In this document: positions 9,741 to 18,107 of the stretch, one piece after another
How positions within the stretch are numbered: position 1 is the stretch's first letter
How the letters are laid out: each line of letters starts with the position of its first letter
NCBI GenBank assembly: GCA_021296255.1
Contig: JAGWAU010000035.1
Coordinates: 92,881 to 156,880 of the forward strand
DNA: 64,000 nucleotides
Direction: 5' to 3'
From: Alphaproteobacteria bacterium
GTDB lineage: Bacteria; Pseudomonadota; Alphaproteobacteria; UBA2966
The notes under the pieces: model-generated
What the model saw: the letters and a program-made list of their open reading frames with translations, nothing else
Database searches by the model: none
What the model was told of the DNA's origin: nothing
Translations under genes and position numbers: made by a program

Positions 9741-10843
9741 TGGGTTTCTCCCGTGCGCTTCTGAAGTTCGGGCAGCGGCAGGTACGGAACCACTCCACTG
9801 CCCGAGTTCTTGTCGATGACGACCTTGTTGATGCCGCGCAGCACCTCTTCCATGGTCTCGAGATAGATCCGCCGCGTCGTGACATCCTTGGCCTGGGCGA
9901 ATTCCGTGTAGACGGCCAAGAACCGGCTGGCGTCGCCTTCCGCGCGCGCCACGACCTCTTGCCGGTAGCCCTCCGCTTGCTGAAGCAGTTGCTCCGCCTC
10001 GCCGCGCGCGCGCGGAAGAATGTCGTTGGCGTAGGCTTCGGCCTCGTTCCTCTGCCGCTCGAGATCGGCCCGTGCCCGCTGGACGTCGCGGAAAGCGTCG
10101 ATCACGGCCGAAGGTGGATCGACCTTCTGCAGCCTCGCCTGCTGGATCAGGATGCCGGCTTCGTAGGAATCGAGAATCTCCTGGGTAAGCTCGCGGACGG
10201 AGTTCTCGATCGCTTCCTTGTTTTGCGCCAGGGCGTCGCCGATCGGCTTGTTGCCGATGACCTCGCGCATGGCGCTTTCCGCCGCCGCCTTCGCCGTCTC
10301 CTCGGGGTTCTGCACGTTGAACAGGAACTGCCCGGCATCCTTGATGACCCAGAACATCGCGAAGTCGATGTCGACGATGTTCTCGTCACCGGTCAGCATC
10401 AGGCTTTCTTCCGGCACGTCGCGCGTGGTCTCCGCCCGTCCGAATTCCCCGGCGCTGCGGTACCCCACTTGGATCTGGTTGACCCTTGTGACCTTCGGTG
10501 TATCCACCGATTCGATCGGTGTCGGAAGATGGTAGTTGAGACCCGGCTGCGTGGTTGCAACCCACTCTCCGAACCGCAGAACGACACCTTGCTCATCCGG
10601 TTGTACGCGATAAAACCCACTGGCCGCCCACACCGCGACCACGATCAGCACGATCAGGGCCAACCCGCGGCCGCCTCCGCGGCCGCCCGGCAGTATACCC
10701 CGAAATCGATCCTGACCCTTACGCAGAAGGTCTTCGAGATTGGGAGGCTGAGGTCCACGGGGACCTTGTCCCCACGGTCCACCGCCGCCACCACCGCCGC
10801 CACCGCCACCCTGCCAGCCGCCGCCTTGGTTCTTCCATGGCAT
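9737..10843 (-). CDS. hflK: FtsH protease modulator HflK
   Basis: HflK is the partner of HflC, here 368 residues with the ATG at 10841-10843. The N-terminus is a Gly/Trp/Pro-rich cytoplasmic tail with a run of eleven glycines, then a transmembrane segment (about 60-78) and an SPFH domain beginning GFYRVQPDEQGVVLRFG. A helical C-terminal region ends in the conserved Leu/Pro-rich tail (VVPYLPLPELQ). The open frame extends 33 codons upstream with no family resemblance. The glycine-rich tail is normal for HflK. The gene is divergent from mrp across a 180-bp gap in which I see no other gene. Confidence 0.95.
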   Translation of the reverse strand: MPWKNQGGGWQGGGGGGGGGGGPWGQGPRGPQPPNLEDLLRKGQDRFRGILPGGRGGGRGLALIVLIVVAVWAASGFYRVQPDEQGVVLRFGEWVATTQPGLNYHLPTPIESVDTPKVTRVNQIQVGYRSAGEFGRAETTRDVPEESLMLTGDENIVDIDFAMFWVIKDAGQFLFNVQNPEETAKAAAESAMREVIGNKPIGDALAQNKEAIENSVRELTQEILDSYEAGILIQQARLQKVDPPSAVIDAFRDVQRARADLERQRNEAEAYANDILPRARGEAEQLLQQAEGYRQEVVARAEGDASRFLAVYTEFAQAKDVTTRRIYLETMEEVLRGINKVVIDKNSGSGVVPYLPLPELQKRTGETQ

Positions 10844-11023
10844 GCCGTCAACTCCAGTTTCGGATTCGAATGAAACCCAATTGCAGGAAATTTTGCATTC
10901 AGCGCCGCTCGCGGTTATATGACAGCTTGCCCGTACGCGCAATGAACCGTACGCCCCGCAGTCACCACAAGCGAGCGTACTCCTTTATGCGCCGCGCCGA
11001 ACACGGAAGGCAAGCTCTCCGCC

Positions 11024-12145
11024 ATGGCAACGGTCACCGAACAGGACGTCTTGGAGGCGCTCGCGGAAGTCACCGATCCGGACCGGCGGCTGGATGTCGT
11101 CAGTCTCGGGATGATCGAAGGCGTTCAGGTCAAGGACGGGCACGTCGCCTTCGCCATCCAGGTCCCGCCCGAGGAAGGCCCGGCCAAGGAACCGGTTCGC
11201 AAGGCCTGCGAGGAGGCCGTCTATGGCGTGCCCGGTGTGCTTTCGGTAACCGCCGTCCTGACCGCACACCATCCCGCCGCACAGCCCGTCCCGGCTGCCG
11301 CCCCGCCCCGGGACACTTCGAACACCGTTGCCAAGCCGGGAATTCCCGGCGTCAAATCCATCGTCGCCGTGGCATCGGGAAAGGGTGGGGTGGGCAAATC
11401 TACCGTGGCGGTCAATCTGGCCCTCGGCCTGGCGACCGAGGGCATGCGCGTGGGTATCCTCGACTGCGATATCTACGGCCCTTCGATCCCCCGCATGATG
11501 GGAATCGGCGGACGACCGGTATCTCCCGACGGCAAACGACTGATGCCCATGGCAAATCATGGGCTCGTATGCATGTCGATGGGCTTCCTGGTCGAAGAGG
11601 ACACCCCCATGATCTGGCGGGGCCCCATGGTCATGAGCGCTCTTGAACAGCTCATGCGTGACGTGGAATGGGGTACGCTCGACGTCATGGTCTGTGACCT
11701 TCCACCGGGAACGGGAGATGCGCAGTTGACGATGGCGCAACGCGTGCCGTTGACCGGTGCGGTGATCGTTTCGACGCCTCAGGACGTGGCATTGGCTGAC
11801 GCCCGAAAGGCCTACGCCATGTTCGAAAAAGTGGACGTCCCGGTCTTCGGGTTCATCGAGAATATGAGCTACTTCCAGTGCCCCCACTGCGGCGACAGGA
11901 CGGAGATCTTCGGACACGGCGGCGCCAGACGGGAGGCCGAACGACTCGGCGTCGATTTCCTTGGCGAAATTCCACTGGTACCCCAAATCAGGGAAACGTC
12001 CGACTCGGGGACGCCCGTAATCGCGGTCGACCCTTCCGGAACGGAGGCAACCATCTTCGAAGACATCGCCGGACGCGTTGCCGTCAGAATCGAGCAAGCT
12101 CTCGCCACAGCCGAGGCATCCGCCCCGAGGATCGTGATCCAGTGA
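11024..12145 (+). CDS. mrp: Mrp/ApbC-type iron-sulfur cluster carrier ATPase
   Basis: Mrp (ApbC, Nbp35-like) is a P-loop ATPase that binds and transfers iron-sulfur clusters. The 373-residue protein has an N-terminal MIP18/DUF59 domain at about 1-85, a Pro/Ala linker at 86-105, and a ParA-like ATPase domain with the deviant Walker A GKGGVGKST at 119-127. The DLPPGTGD motif follows, and the cluster-binding pair is Cys286/Cys289 (CPHC). It stands alone on the plus strand, divergent from hflK and convergent with thyX. Confidence 0.96.
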   Translation: MATVTEQDVLEALAEVTDPDRRLDVVSLGMIEGVQVKDGHVAFAIQVPPEEGPAKEPVRKACEEAVYGVPGVLSVTAVLTAHHPAAQPVPAAAPPRDTSNTVAKPGIPGVKSIVAVASGKGGVGKSTVAVNLALGLATEGMRVGILDCDIYGPSIPRMMGIGGRPVSPDGKRLMPMANHGLVCMSMGFLVEEDTPMIWRGPMVMSALEQLMRDVEWGTLDVMVCDLPPGTGDAQLTMAQRVPLTGAVIVSTPQDVALADARKAYAMFEKVDVPVFGFIENMSYFQCPHCGDRTEIFGHGGARREAERLGVDFLGEIPLVPQIRETSDSGTPVIAVDPSGTEATIFEDIAGRVAVRIEQALATAEASAPRIVIQ

Positions 12146-12201
12146 GCCGACGACGGTCGTGCCGACGGTTGCGCGCTCTCCATAAGGATGCCCCTTGCGC
12201 G

Positions 12202-13140
12202 TCAGGCTTCGCGGCCGAGCGTCTCCATGAGCTCGCGCCATTCGCGGCCCGACAATCCGCTTTCCTCCTGCGTGACGGTCTCCCCGTCGATCATGCGCTT
12301 CACCACCTCCAGGCTCTGCGATGAGAGGTTGACGCCCCCCATCTCGTACTTGGAAAATGCCTCGAATGTCAGAGGTACCCAACGCTCCAGCGTGTCGAGC
12401 ATCACTTCGGCGTAAGCACGTATCTCGTATTGGGCGTGCTCGTCCGCACGCAGGCTCAGGAAGTGCATGAAATTGTGAAGATCGATCTTCCAATACCACT
12501 GCGTGTAGAAGTTGAGTGAGAGGTTCATGCGCGCTAGTTCCCGCGCGAGACCGTCACGTCCCTCGTCGATAACATTCCCCTCTTCGTTCTCGTTCAGCAT
12601 TTCGGTGTAGTCCGCGTAGACCTGCGCTGCGTCGCGCATGAGCAGCTCGTGCACCCGGTCCGCCTCCGCGCCGATGATGAGGTTGCCCCGGCCCTGGCGA
12701 TTGGAAGCCGACTGCGCCGCGAGGTGTTCCCGCGCCGGCAGATAAAATTCATTGTCGAGAATCGAATAGCGGGCGGAGTACTCGTTGACGTTTGCGGTCC
12801 GGTGACGGATCCACTGCCGCGCCACGAAAATCGGGAGCTTCACGTGGTACTTGATCTCGCACATTTCGAACGGCGTGGTATGCCGGTGGCGCAGGAGGTA
12901 ATTGATGAGACCCGCGTCGGAACGAAGCGTTCTCGTGCCTTTGCCATAGGAGACGCGCGCCGCCTGGACGATGGCGGAATCACTGCCCATGTAGTCGACG
13001 ACCCGCACGAACCCGTGATCGAGAACCGGGAGAGCCTCGTAGAGGATTTCCTCGAGACGGGGGGCCACGACGCGCCGCGTCTCGTAGGCCTCGGCCCGTT
13101 GCGCCGCGATCTCCTCTCGCTGTTCGGGACTGAGCGGCAT
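12202..13140 (-). CDS. thyX: flavin-dependent thymidylate synthase
   Basis: ThyX makes dTMP from dUMP using methylene-tetrahydrofolate, NADPH and FAD, replacing ThyA. The 312-residue protein contains the ThyX signature [14 protein letters not shown] at 112-125, with the FAD/dUMP-binding arginines and histidine. Upstream, [11 protein letters not shown] at about 82-92 is also conserved. The length is usual for alphaproteobacterial ThyX. No thyA is present in the window. The gene is convergent with mrp with about 55 bp between them. The 270 bp upstream, to the LysR gene end, contains no convincing ORF. Confidence 0.97.
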   Translation of the reverse strand: MPLSPEQREEIAAQRAEAYETRRVVAPRLEEILYEALPVLDHGFVRVVDYMGSDSAIVQAARVSYGKGTRTLRSDAGLINYLLRHRHTTPFEMCEIKYHVKLPIFVARQWIRHRTANVNEYSARYSILDNEFYLPAREHLAAQSASNRQGRGNLIIGAEADRVHELLMRDAAQVYADYTEMLNENEEGNVIDEGRDGLARELARMNLSLNFYTQWYWKIDLHNFMHFLSLRADEHAQYEIRAYAEVMLDTLERWVPLTFEAFSKYEMGGVNLSSQSLEVVKRMIDGETVTQEESGLSGREWRELMETLGREA

Positions 13141-13413
13141 GACGTCTCTTTATTCCTGGCTTGCCGGCCGCCGCACTTTAATGTCCGCCCGTGTCCGTGA
13201 CCACACCCGGCGCCACGCATCGCCGATGCCTTTCCGGTCAGTGGAAGCCAGTCAGGTATGGAACGAAAATCACCGATATCCGATTCATTCGCACATTCAA
13301 GATCACAATGGACGAGTTGGAACATCTGGTTGGCGAAACCGAAGCACAACTTCAGCGAGGCTTCGTTCAGCGGGTTTGACCGCAGGATGACCAGCGGAAT
13401 CCTGGAACCCACG

Positions 13414-14349
13414 TCATCCTCGACTTTTCTGGAGCGATGCCTGAGCCTCCATGAACTCGTGGCCGAACTCGTGAGCGATGTCGATGAACCCCGCCGTCAA
13501 GGCCGAGTCGTCGTCCGACCGGCAAGAAACGCCGCATTCGATATTCAGCTCTGACGCCGGATCCTTGAGCGGGACATAGACCGCACCGGGAGGCGAGAAC
13601 CGTCCCACGGAAGCGGGACATAGAGTTACGCCCAGGCCCGCGGAGACCTGACTCACGGCGTTGTGGATGCGATCTACCTGCCGTACGTCCTTGGGAATGA
13701 ACCCGGCCTGCTGACAGGCGTAAAGGATACGTGCCCGATTGCCGGTCTCCTGGCGTGAGGGAAGCAGCAGGAACGTCTCGTCTCTCAAGTCCCGAAGGTC
13801 AATTTCCGTCTGCCCGGCCAGCGGGTGGTCGTCGGGCAGAACGGCGATCAAGTGCTCCCGCAGGATCACTTCCCGGCGGATACCCGGCCTCGCAATCGTC
13901 GGCACGTGAAACAGGGCCACGTCGATACGCCTCTGCAACAATGCGCCTTCGCGCTCCGACGTGCTCAACTCCTCGAGCCCGACGCTCACGCCCGGAAAGC
14001 CGTCTCGAAACCGGCGCACGATCTGAGGAAGAATCTCGTAGCTCGCCGCCGGATTGAAACCGATGGAGATGTGGCCATGCATACCGCGGGCGATCCCTTG
14101 CGTGACATCCATCGCTTCGGAAAGTTGAGACAGGACCAGACGCGCACGGTCGAGAAAAACCACACCCGCTTTGGTCAATTCGACGGATCGCCGTGACCGT
14201 CTTAGCAGCTGCGTGCCAAGCTCATCCTCCAGCTGGCGAACCGAATCGCTCAGCGGCGGCTGCGACATGTTCAGCCGGGCGGCGGCTTTCCGGAAATTGA
14301 GCTCTTCCGCGACGGCAATGAACCGTTCGAGGTGTGGGATATTCGGCAT
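13414..14349 (-). CDS. LysR-family transcriptional regulator
   Basis: This 311-residue protein has the two-domain LysR structure. The N-terminal winged helix-turn-helix (about 3-61, RFIAVAEELNFRKAAARL then SQPPLSDSVRQLEDELG) is followed by a periplasmic-binding-protein-like effector domain. The ATG at 14347-14349 was chosen because GGGGAGGAT immediately precedes it; a start seven codons upstream lacks such a site. It is divergent from a solute-binding protein gene, followed by a Rieske oxygenase gene, so by the usual LysR logic it probably controls those and itself, with a small aromatic or sulfonated compound as inducer. The effector cannot be read from the sequence. Confidence 0.93.
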   Translation of the reverse strand: MPNIPHLERFIAVAEELNFRKAAARLNMSQPPLSDSVRQLEDELGTQLLRRSRRSVELTKAGVVFLDRARLVLSQLSEAMDVTQGIARGMHGHISIGFNPAASYEILPQIVRRFRDGFPGVSVGLEELSTSEREGALLQRRIDVALFHVPTIARPGIRREVILREHLIAVLPDDHPLAGQTEIDLRDLRDETFLLLPSRQETGNRARILYACQQAGFIPKDVRQVDRIHNAVSQVSAGLGVTLCPASVGRFSPPGAVYVPLKDPASELNIECGVSCRSDDDSALTAGFIDIAHEFGHEFMEAQASLQKSRG

Positions 14350-14399
14350 GATCCTCCCCATCACCGGCACCGTGGTGAAGACCGAGAGCGTACCATCCT

Positions 14400-14450
14400 G
14401 TGATAGTTAATTCCGATCAGTGATTTCTGATAATCGGAATATCCTATCAC
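14400..14450. promoter_or_regulatory. 51-bp interrupted palindrome, candidate LysR operator
   Basis: Two nested inverted repeats share the same centre at position 14425. The outer arms are GTGATAG (14400-14406) and CTATCAC (14444-14450); the inner arms are ATTCCGAT (14410-14417) and ATCGGAAT (14433-14440). The site lies 51 bp upstream of the LysR gene start and 150 bp upstream of the solute-binding protein gene. Its size and position suit the region covered by a LysR tetramer, but binding is inferred only. Confidence 0.6.
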
Positions 14451-14599
14451 TCTTCTTTGCGATAGTGTCCGCAGCAAAGAGCTTATGACTGCGCAACTTC
14501 CGCATCGTGCAAGTGGAGCCAATCGTGTCGCGGCGGGAGAGTCGGACTAATTCCAGTGTCCACGACGACATTTCCTGAAAATCTTCAAGGGAGGCGAAT

Positions 14600-15619
14600 A
14601 TGAAACTCTTAGCGAGGAGAAACTTGCTCGCGGCCAGCGCGGCAAGCGTCATGCTGGCAGCCGTCTCGGCAGCACCCGCCAAGGCGGAGGTCGACGTGGT
14701 CAATCTCAGCCAGCAGTTCGGACTGCTCTACGTGCCGCTGCACGTCGTGCTCGAGCACAAACTCATCGAAAAGAACGCCAAGGCACTCGGCCTGACACCG
14801 CCCGAAATCAAGCTGTTCAAGATCAGCGGTGCGGCCAACAACACCAAAGCGCTCCTCTCCAAAACGGTCGATTTTGCCTCGATCGGCATCGGCGGGGTGA
14901 TCAAGCTCTGGGCCAAATCGGACGGCGCGTTCAAAGTGGCGCGCGGCATCGCCGACATGCCTTTGAAGCTCATCACCAACGATCCCAAGATCCAGAAGAT
15001 CGAAGACTATCTGACGATCGAGGATCACAAGATCGCGACGCCGGCCGCTAAGGTATCGGTCCAGGCCGTGGTTTTGCAGATCTACACCGAGAAGCTGTGG
15101 GGCGATCCCGTCAAGCTCGACCATCTCGTCGTGTCGATGAAGCATCCCACCGCGTATGCCGCGATCGTCTCGGGCGGGCAGTCGGTGAAGAGCCACTTCG
15201 CCACGCTGCCTTATTCGTACCAGGAACTGCAGAGCGGCAAGGCGCGCACGATCGTCACGTCCTACGACATCATGGGTGGCCAGCACTCGGTGCTGCTGAT
15301 GATGGCGGGCCAGGAATTCAAGGACAAGAATCCGAAGACGTACAGGGCGGTCACCGCGGCGTTTGACGAAGCATTGACCTGGGTGAACGCCAATCCGCTG
15401 GAGGCAGCCGAGCTCTACATCAAGTACACCAAGACCAAGCTCGACCCGGAATTGGTGAAGGCGATGTTGACGGACAGGAATGAGGTCGCGTTTGACGCCA
15501 CACCGAAGCACACGATGGTTTTCGCGAACTTCCTGCACAAGATCGGCGATCTTCCCAAAAAGCCGAATAGCTGGAAGGACTTCTACTTCGAGGACAACCA
15601 CGACCTGAACGGCAGCTGA
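14600..15619 (+). CDS. ABC-transporter-type substrate-binding protein (NMT1/sulfonate-like)
   Basis: This is a 339-residue exported protein resembling the NMT1/SsuA/TauA class of periplasmic binding proteins, which capture nitrate, sulfonates, pyrimidine precursors or aromatic acids for ABC importers. Residues 1-28 form a signal peptide ending in AKA, with twin arginines (ARRNLLAAS) that could direct Tat export. The segment LSQQFGLLYVPLHVVLEHKLIEK resembles the N-terminal ligand-binding part of this class. The ATG follows a clear AAGGGAGG ribosome site. No permease or ATPase gene is adjacent, so it either works with a transporter encoded elsewhere or is an orphan. The neighbouring Rieske oxygenase suggests an aromatic ligand, but this is a guess. 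Confidence 0.82.
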   Translation: MKLLARRNLLAASAASVMLAAVSAAPAKAEVDVVNLSQQFGLLYVPLHVVLEHKLIEKNAKALGLTPPEIKLFKISGAANNTKALLSKTVDFASIGIGGVIKLWAKSDGAFKVARGIADMPLKLITNDPKIQKIEDYLTIEDHKIATPAAKVSVQAVVLQIYTEKLWGDPVKLDHLVVSMKHPTAYAAIVSGGQSVKSHFATLPYSYQELQSGKARTIVTSYDIMGGQHSVLLMMAGQEFKDKNPKTYRAVTAAFDEALTWVNANPLEAAELYIKYTKTKLDPELVKAMLTDRNEVAFDATPKHTMVFANFLHKIGDLPKKPNSWKDFYFEDNHDLNGS

Positions 15620-15647
15620 CGGTATCGGCTGACAACGGTTTGACGCC

Positions 15648-15680
15648 GGGAACGGCGGGACATTTCTCGCCGTTCCTTGC
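15648..15680 (+). terminator. stem-loop after the solute-binding protein gene
   Basis: A perfect 9-bp inverted repeat (GGAACGGCG at 15649-15657 and CGCCGTTCC at 15668-15676) with a 10-base loop is followed by TTGCTCTT. It begins about 30 bases after the stop codon and is probably a transcription terminator or attenuating hairpin before the Rieske gene. The U-tract is poor. Confidence 0.55.
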
Positions 15681-15811
15681 TCTTCGGCTTTCACGTCGGT
15701 GGAAGCGAAAGTGTAACCGCCCACGAACGCCGACAGAGCGCTATATCGAGGAGTTCGTTGGCGTCCCACGAAAGAACGATTCGGTCGAAGAAGTGGAATG
15801 AGGAGCCGCCG

Positions 15812-17011
15812 ATGAACGAGAGGACAGGCTACGGTCGGATCGCGCGCCGTCCCCAAGAGAACGCCGAATTGACGCACGTTGAATTCGGCACCCCCATGGG
15901 TGAGTTGTTGCGACGCTACTGGCAGCCGTTCTGCCTGTCCGAGGAATTGCAAGACCTGCCCAGGAACATTCGTATCCTCGGCGAGAACCTTGTGGGATTC
16001 CGCGACGGCAACGGCCGCACGGGCCTGATCGACAGGCATTGCGCCCATCGCGGCACGTCGATGGAGTACGCCAAGATTGAACCCGAAGGAATTCGCTGCT
16101 GCTATCACGGCTGGCTCTTCGACGTCGAAGGCCGCTGCCTCGAGCAACCTGCCGAACCGCCGGAAAGCAAGAGCAAGGAAAACGTGCGGCAGGCCTGGTA
16201 TCCAACACACGAATACGGTGGCTTGGTCTTCGCCTACATGGGACCGCCCGAACTGCAGCCCCAGTTTCCCGAGTACGACAACCTCGTCGGCGACGACGTG
16301 GTGTTGACCGCGTACCGGAACATAAGCCGCGGCACCGTCGCCGAATGCAACTGGCTGCAGATCCAGGAGAACGCCATGGATCCGATCCATACCGCGTTCC
16401 TCCACCAGACCATCAGCGGGACGCAGTTCACCCACCTGTTCGGGGACCACGGCTCGCGGAAACTGGACTTCGAGGAGACGCCCACGGGCATGATCTATAT
16501 CCGCAAGTCGACGCTTTCCAACGGTGCCGAATACACCCGCATCGCGGAAAACTTCGTGCCCAACGCGCGTTCGATTCCGGACCCCTACTATTCCGAAGAA
16601 AGCCCCGACAGCGAACAATCCCGTCTCATCGGCTGGTGGGTGCCCGTGGACAATACCCGCACCATGGGATTCCACATCGAACGTCTACGCGTGATCGACG
16701 GCAAGCCCGTACCGTCCGTGCTGGCCCAGGCTCAGGAGGGGCGCGCCAGCGGCACCCAGGCCGCGCGCCGGACCTATGAAGAGACCCAGCGCCAACCGGA
16801 CGATCGTGAGGCACAGGTCAGCCAGGGGCCCATTGCCATACATGCCATGGAAAACCTGGTGTCGTCGGACAAGGGCGTCGCCATGTTCCGGCGGCGGCTG
16901 AAGGAGGGCCTCGAGTCCCTTCAAAAGGGCGAGGACCCCATGGGTATCGGCCGGGACCCGTCGAACCGCACGATCCATGTGGCCGCCGGCAACTCGATGG
17001 TGAGGAATTAG
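15812..17011 (+). CDS. Rieske non-heme iron oxygenase, large (alpha) subunit
   Basis: This 399-residue oxygenase subunit belongs to the phthalate-dioxygenase/vanillate-demethylase-like group. The Rieske [2Fe-2S] ligands are Cys77-x-His79 and Cys96-x2-His99 (CAHRG ... CCYHGW). The mononuclear iron site includes Asp190, His193 and His198 in NAMDPIHTAFLHQ, where Asp190 also relays electrons. Such enzymes hydroxylate or demethylate aromatic rings and need a separate reductase, which is not encoded nearby. The ATG at 15812 is preceded by AGGAG; the longer open frame upstream has no ribosome site. The substrate is unknown. The 8-bp duplication left by the NYN-carrying insertion begins 28 bp after the stop codon. 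Confidence 0.92.
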   Translation: MNERTGYGRIARRPQENAELTHVEFGTPMGELLRRYWQPFCLSEELQDLPRNIRILGENLVGFRDGNGRTGLIDRHCAHRGTSMEYAKIEPEGIRCCYHGWLFDVEGRCLEQPAEPPESKSKENVRQAWYPTHEYGGLVFAYMGPPELQPQFPEYDNLVGDDVVLTAYRNISRGTVAECNWLQIQENAMDPIHTAFLHQTISGTQFTHLFGDHGSRKLDFEETPTGMIYIRKSTLSNGAEYTRIAENFVPNARSIPDPYYSEESPDSEQSRLIGWWVPVDNTRTMGFHIERLRVIDGKPVPSVLAQAQEGRASGTQAARRTYEETQRQPDDREAQVSQGPIAIHAMENLVSSDKGVAMFRRRLKEGLESLQKGEDPMGIGRDPSNRTIHVAAGNSMVRN

Positions 17012-17046
17012 CGGTCGCCGGCATTCCGCGGAAGCCCGCGAAATTC

Positions 17047-17068
17047 GGTAGTGGGTCAGTTTGAAATC
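17047..17068 (+). repeat. left terminal inverted repeat
   Basis: These 22 bases, starting GGTAGTGGGTC and ending TTTGAAATC, are the exact reverse complement of 18086-18107. CGAAATTC (17039-17046) abuts the outer end and recurs outside the right repeat. Confidence 0.92.
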
Positions 17069-17074
17069 CCATGA

Positions 17075-17308
17075 CCTTGCAATGCGTTCTCCAAGAAGAT
17101 CGAGAACCACATGTACAGCGTGGCGCTCCATTTCATGCACTACAACCTCTGTCGCCAGCACAAGAGCCTAGACGGGATCAGCCCCGCGACGGCCGCTGGC
17201 GTCACGGATCGGCTGTGGGACATCGAGGACATCGTGCGGCTGGTGGACGAAGCGGCCCCGAAGCCGAACCGATCCAACATCTACCACAAGCACCAAATCT
17301 CGAATTGA
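17075..17308 (+). pseudogene. C-terminal remnant of a transposase
   Basis: An open stretch of about 77 codons, with a stop codon at 17072-17074 just upstream, encodes a fragment containing NHMYSVALHFMHYNLCRQHK and ATAAGVTDRLWDIEDIVRLV. This closely resembles the C-terminal part of DDE transposases commonly labelled IS1-family in alphaproteobacteria, where the family reads MYYNF.RIH..L...PAMAAGVTD. The catalytic core is absent, so the fragment cannot be active. It starts a few bases inside the left inverted repeat, so the rest of the gene was probably lost by a deletion between the repeat and this point. Confidence 0.7.
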
Positions 17309-17362
17309 GACTATCAGGGGTGAGACTGTCAGGGGTTGACATCGTTGATGAGACCCCTGACA
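17306..17362. repeat. 15-bp tandem repeat and 10-bp inverted repeat inside the cassette
   Basis: TGAGACTATCAGGGG (17306-17320) is followed at once by TGAGACTGTCAGGGG (17321-17335), one mismatch apart. TGTCAGGGGT (17327-17336) then recurs inverted as ACCCCTGACA (17353-17362) across 16 bases. The hairpin could terminate transcription after the transposase fragment, or be the scar of another IS end. A second pair of complementary tracts (around 17377-17386 and 17436-17445) lies between it and the NYN start. Confidence 0.7.
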
Positions 17363-17465
17363 TTTAGCTCACTTATCCCCCTCGGGACTTGCCTGCTCGG
17401 GGTCTCCGTGCTCAAGCTGAGAGTATCTCGGAAGGCCCCCGAGGGGTTATTCGTATGAGGCCCCC

Positions 17466-18098
17466 ATGGCCGATGAGCCCGCCGTCAAGCGCGCCATCGC
17501 GTTCTTTGATGGGCAGAACCTATACCGACATGCCAAGGACGCCTTCGGACACCATCACCCTAACTATGATCCGAAGAAGCTGTTCGATGCAGTCTGTGCA
17601 GACAAGCGCTGGGTGAATTACGGCGTTCGATTCTACACGGGCACGCCCGCGCACGCGCACAGCCCAATGTGGCACGACTATTGGGCGAACCGGCTCCTCT
17701 CGATGCGCCGTGCAGGGATCATCGTCGAGAGCAGGCCAATCCGCTATCGAGCGCATGAAGTCGAACTCGCTGATGGAACCATTGAAACCAAGTACATTCC
17801 ACAGGAAAAGGGAATCGATCTGCGTTTAGGACTGGACGTGGTCCGGCTGGCGCGCGTTCGTCAGTTGGATGTTGCGGTTATCTTCAGTCAGGATCAGGAC
17901 TTGGCTGAAGTCGTCAATGAAGTCAAAGAGATCGCGCGCGACACCAACAGATGGATCAAGGTCGTCTCTGCATTCCCCACAGGTCCTGCGGCCACGGCCC
18001 AACGCGGGGTCAACGGTGCGGAATGGTACCCAATGGATCAGGCATTCTATGACGCTTGCCTAGACTTGCGGGACTACCGACCCAAGATTTCAAACTGA
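17466..18098 (+). CDS. NYN-domain (PIN-like RNase fold) protein, transposon cargo
   Basis: This intact 210-residue protein has the NYN (LabA/DUF88) fold, a PIN-like domain associated with metal-dependent RNase activity. Candidate acidic residues are Asp15 in AFFDGQNLY (with Asn18), Asp118 in EKGIDLRLGLDVV, and Asp143/Asp145 in FSQDQDLAEV; the order DGQN, KGxD, S-D-x-D is diagnostic. The ATG at 17466 has GAGG a few bases upstream. The gene fills the right half of the insertion and its final codons lie in the terminal repeat, so it moves with the element. It could act on tRNA, mRNA or foreign RNA; no antitoxin-like partner ORF is visible. Activity and benefit to host or element are unknown. Confidence 0.88.
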   Translation: MADEPAVKRAIAFFDGQNLYRHAKDAFGHHHPNYDPKKLFDAVCADKRWVNYGVRFYTGTPAHAHSPMWHDYWANRLLSMRRAGIIVESRPIRYRAHEVELADGTIETKYIPQEKGIDLRLGLDVVRLARVRQLDVAVIFSQDQDLAEVVNEVKEIARDTNRWIKVVSAFPTGPAATAQRGVNGAEWYPMDQAFYDACLDLRDYRPKISN

Positions 18099-18107
18099 CC
18101 CACTACC
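18086..18107 (-). repeat. right terminal inverted repeat
   Basis: This is the perfect 22-bp partner of 17047-17068. It contains the last codons and TGA stop (18096-18098) of the NYN gene, and is followed directly by the second copy of the 8-bp target duplication (18108-18115). Confidence 0.92.

Larger units (their letters stand above)
17047..18107. mobile_element. 1061-bp insertion cassette with NYN cargo and transposase remnant
   Basis: The element is delimited by a perfect 22-bp terminal inverted repeat (17047-17068 and 18086-18107, starting GGTAGTGGGTCAG). It is flanked immediately outside by an 8-bp direct repeat, CGAAATTC, at 17039-17046 and 18108-18115. That is the signature of a transposition event with target-site duplication. 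Inside are a C-terminal transposase fragment (17075-17308), a repeat-rich spacer and an intact NYN-domain gene (17466-18098) whose stop codon lies in the right repeat. Lacking a complete transposase, it looks like a non-autonomous cassette or an internally deleted IS with a passenger gene. An 8-bp duplication fits several IS families, including IS1 and IS1595. Confidence 0.88.

Noticed and set aside
10777..10820. Glycine-codon run in hflK as a possible repeat element
   Set aside because: A glycine-rich N-terminal tail is normal in HflK and the run stays in frame.
10985..12499. A 504-codon minus-strand frame across mrp
   Set aside because: It is a shadow of the mrp coding strand, which carries clear ATPase motifs; the antisense frame has low-complexity composition.
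14609..16675. A 688-codon open frame on the minus strand across the solute-binding protein and Rieske genes
   Set aside because: It is antisense to two well-supported genes, has no family features, and reflects the high GC content that keeps opposite frames open.
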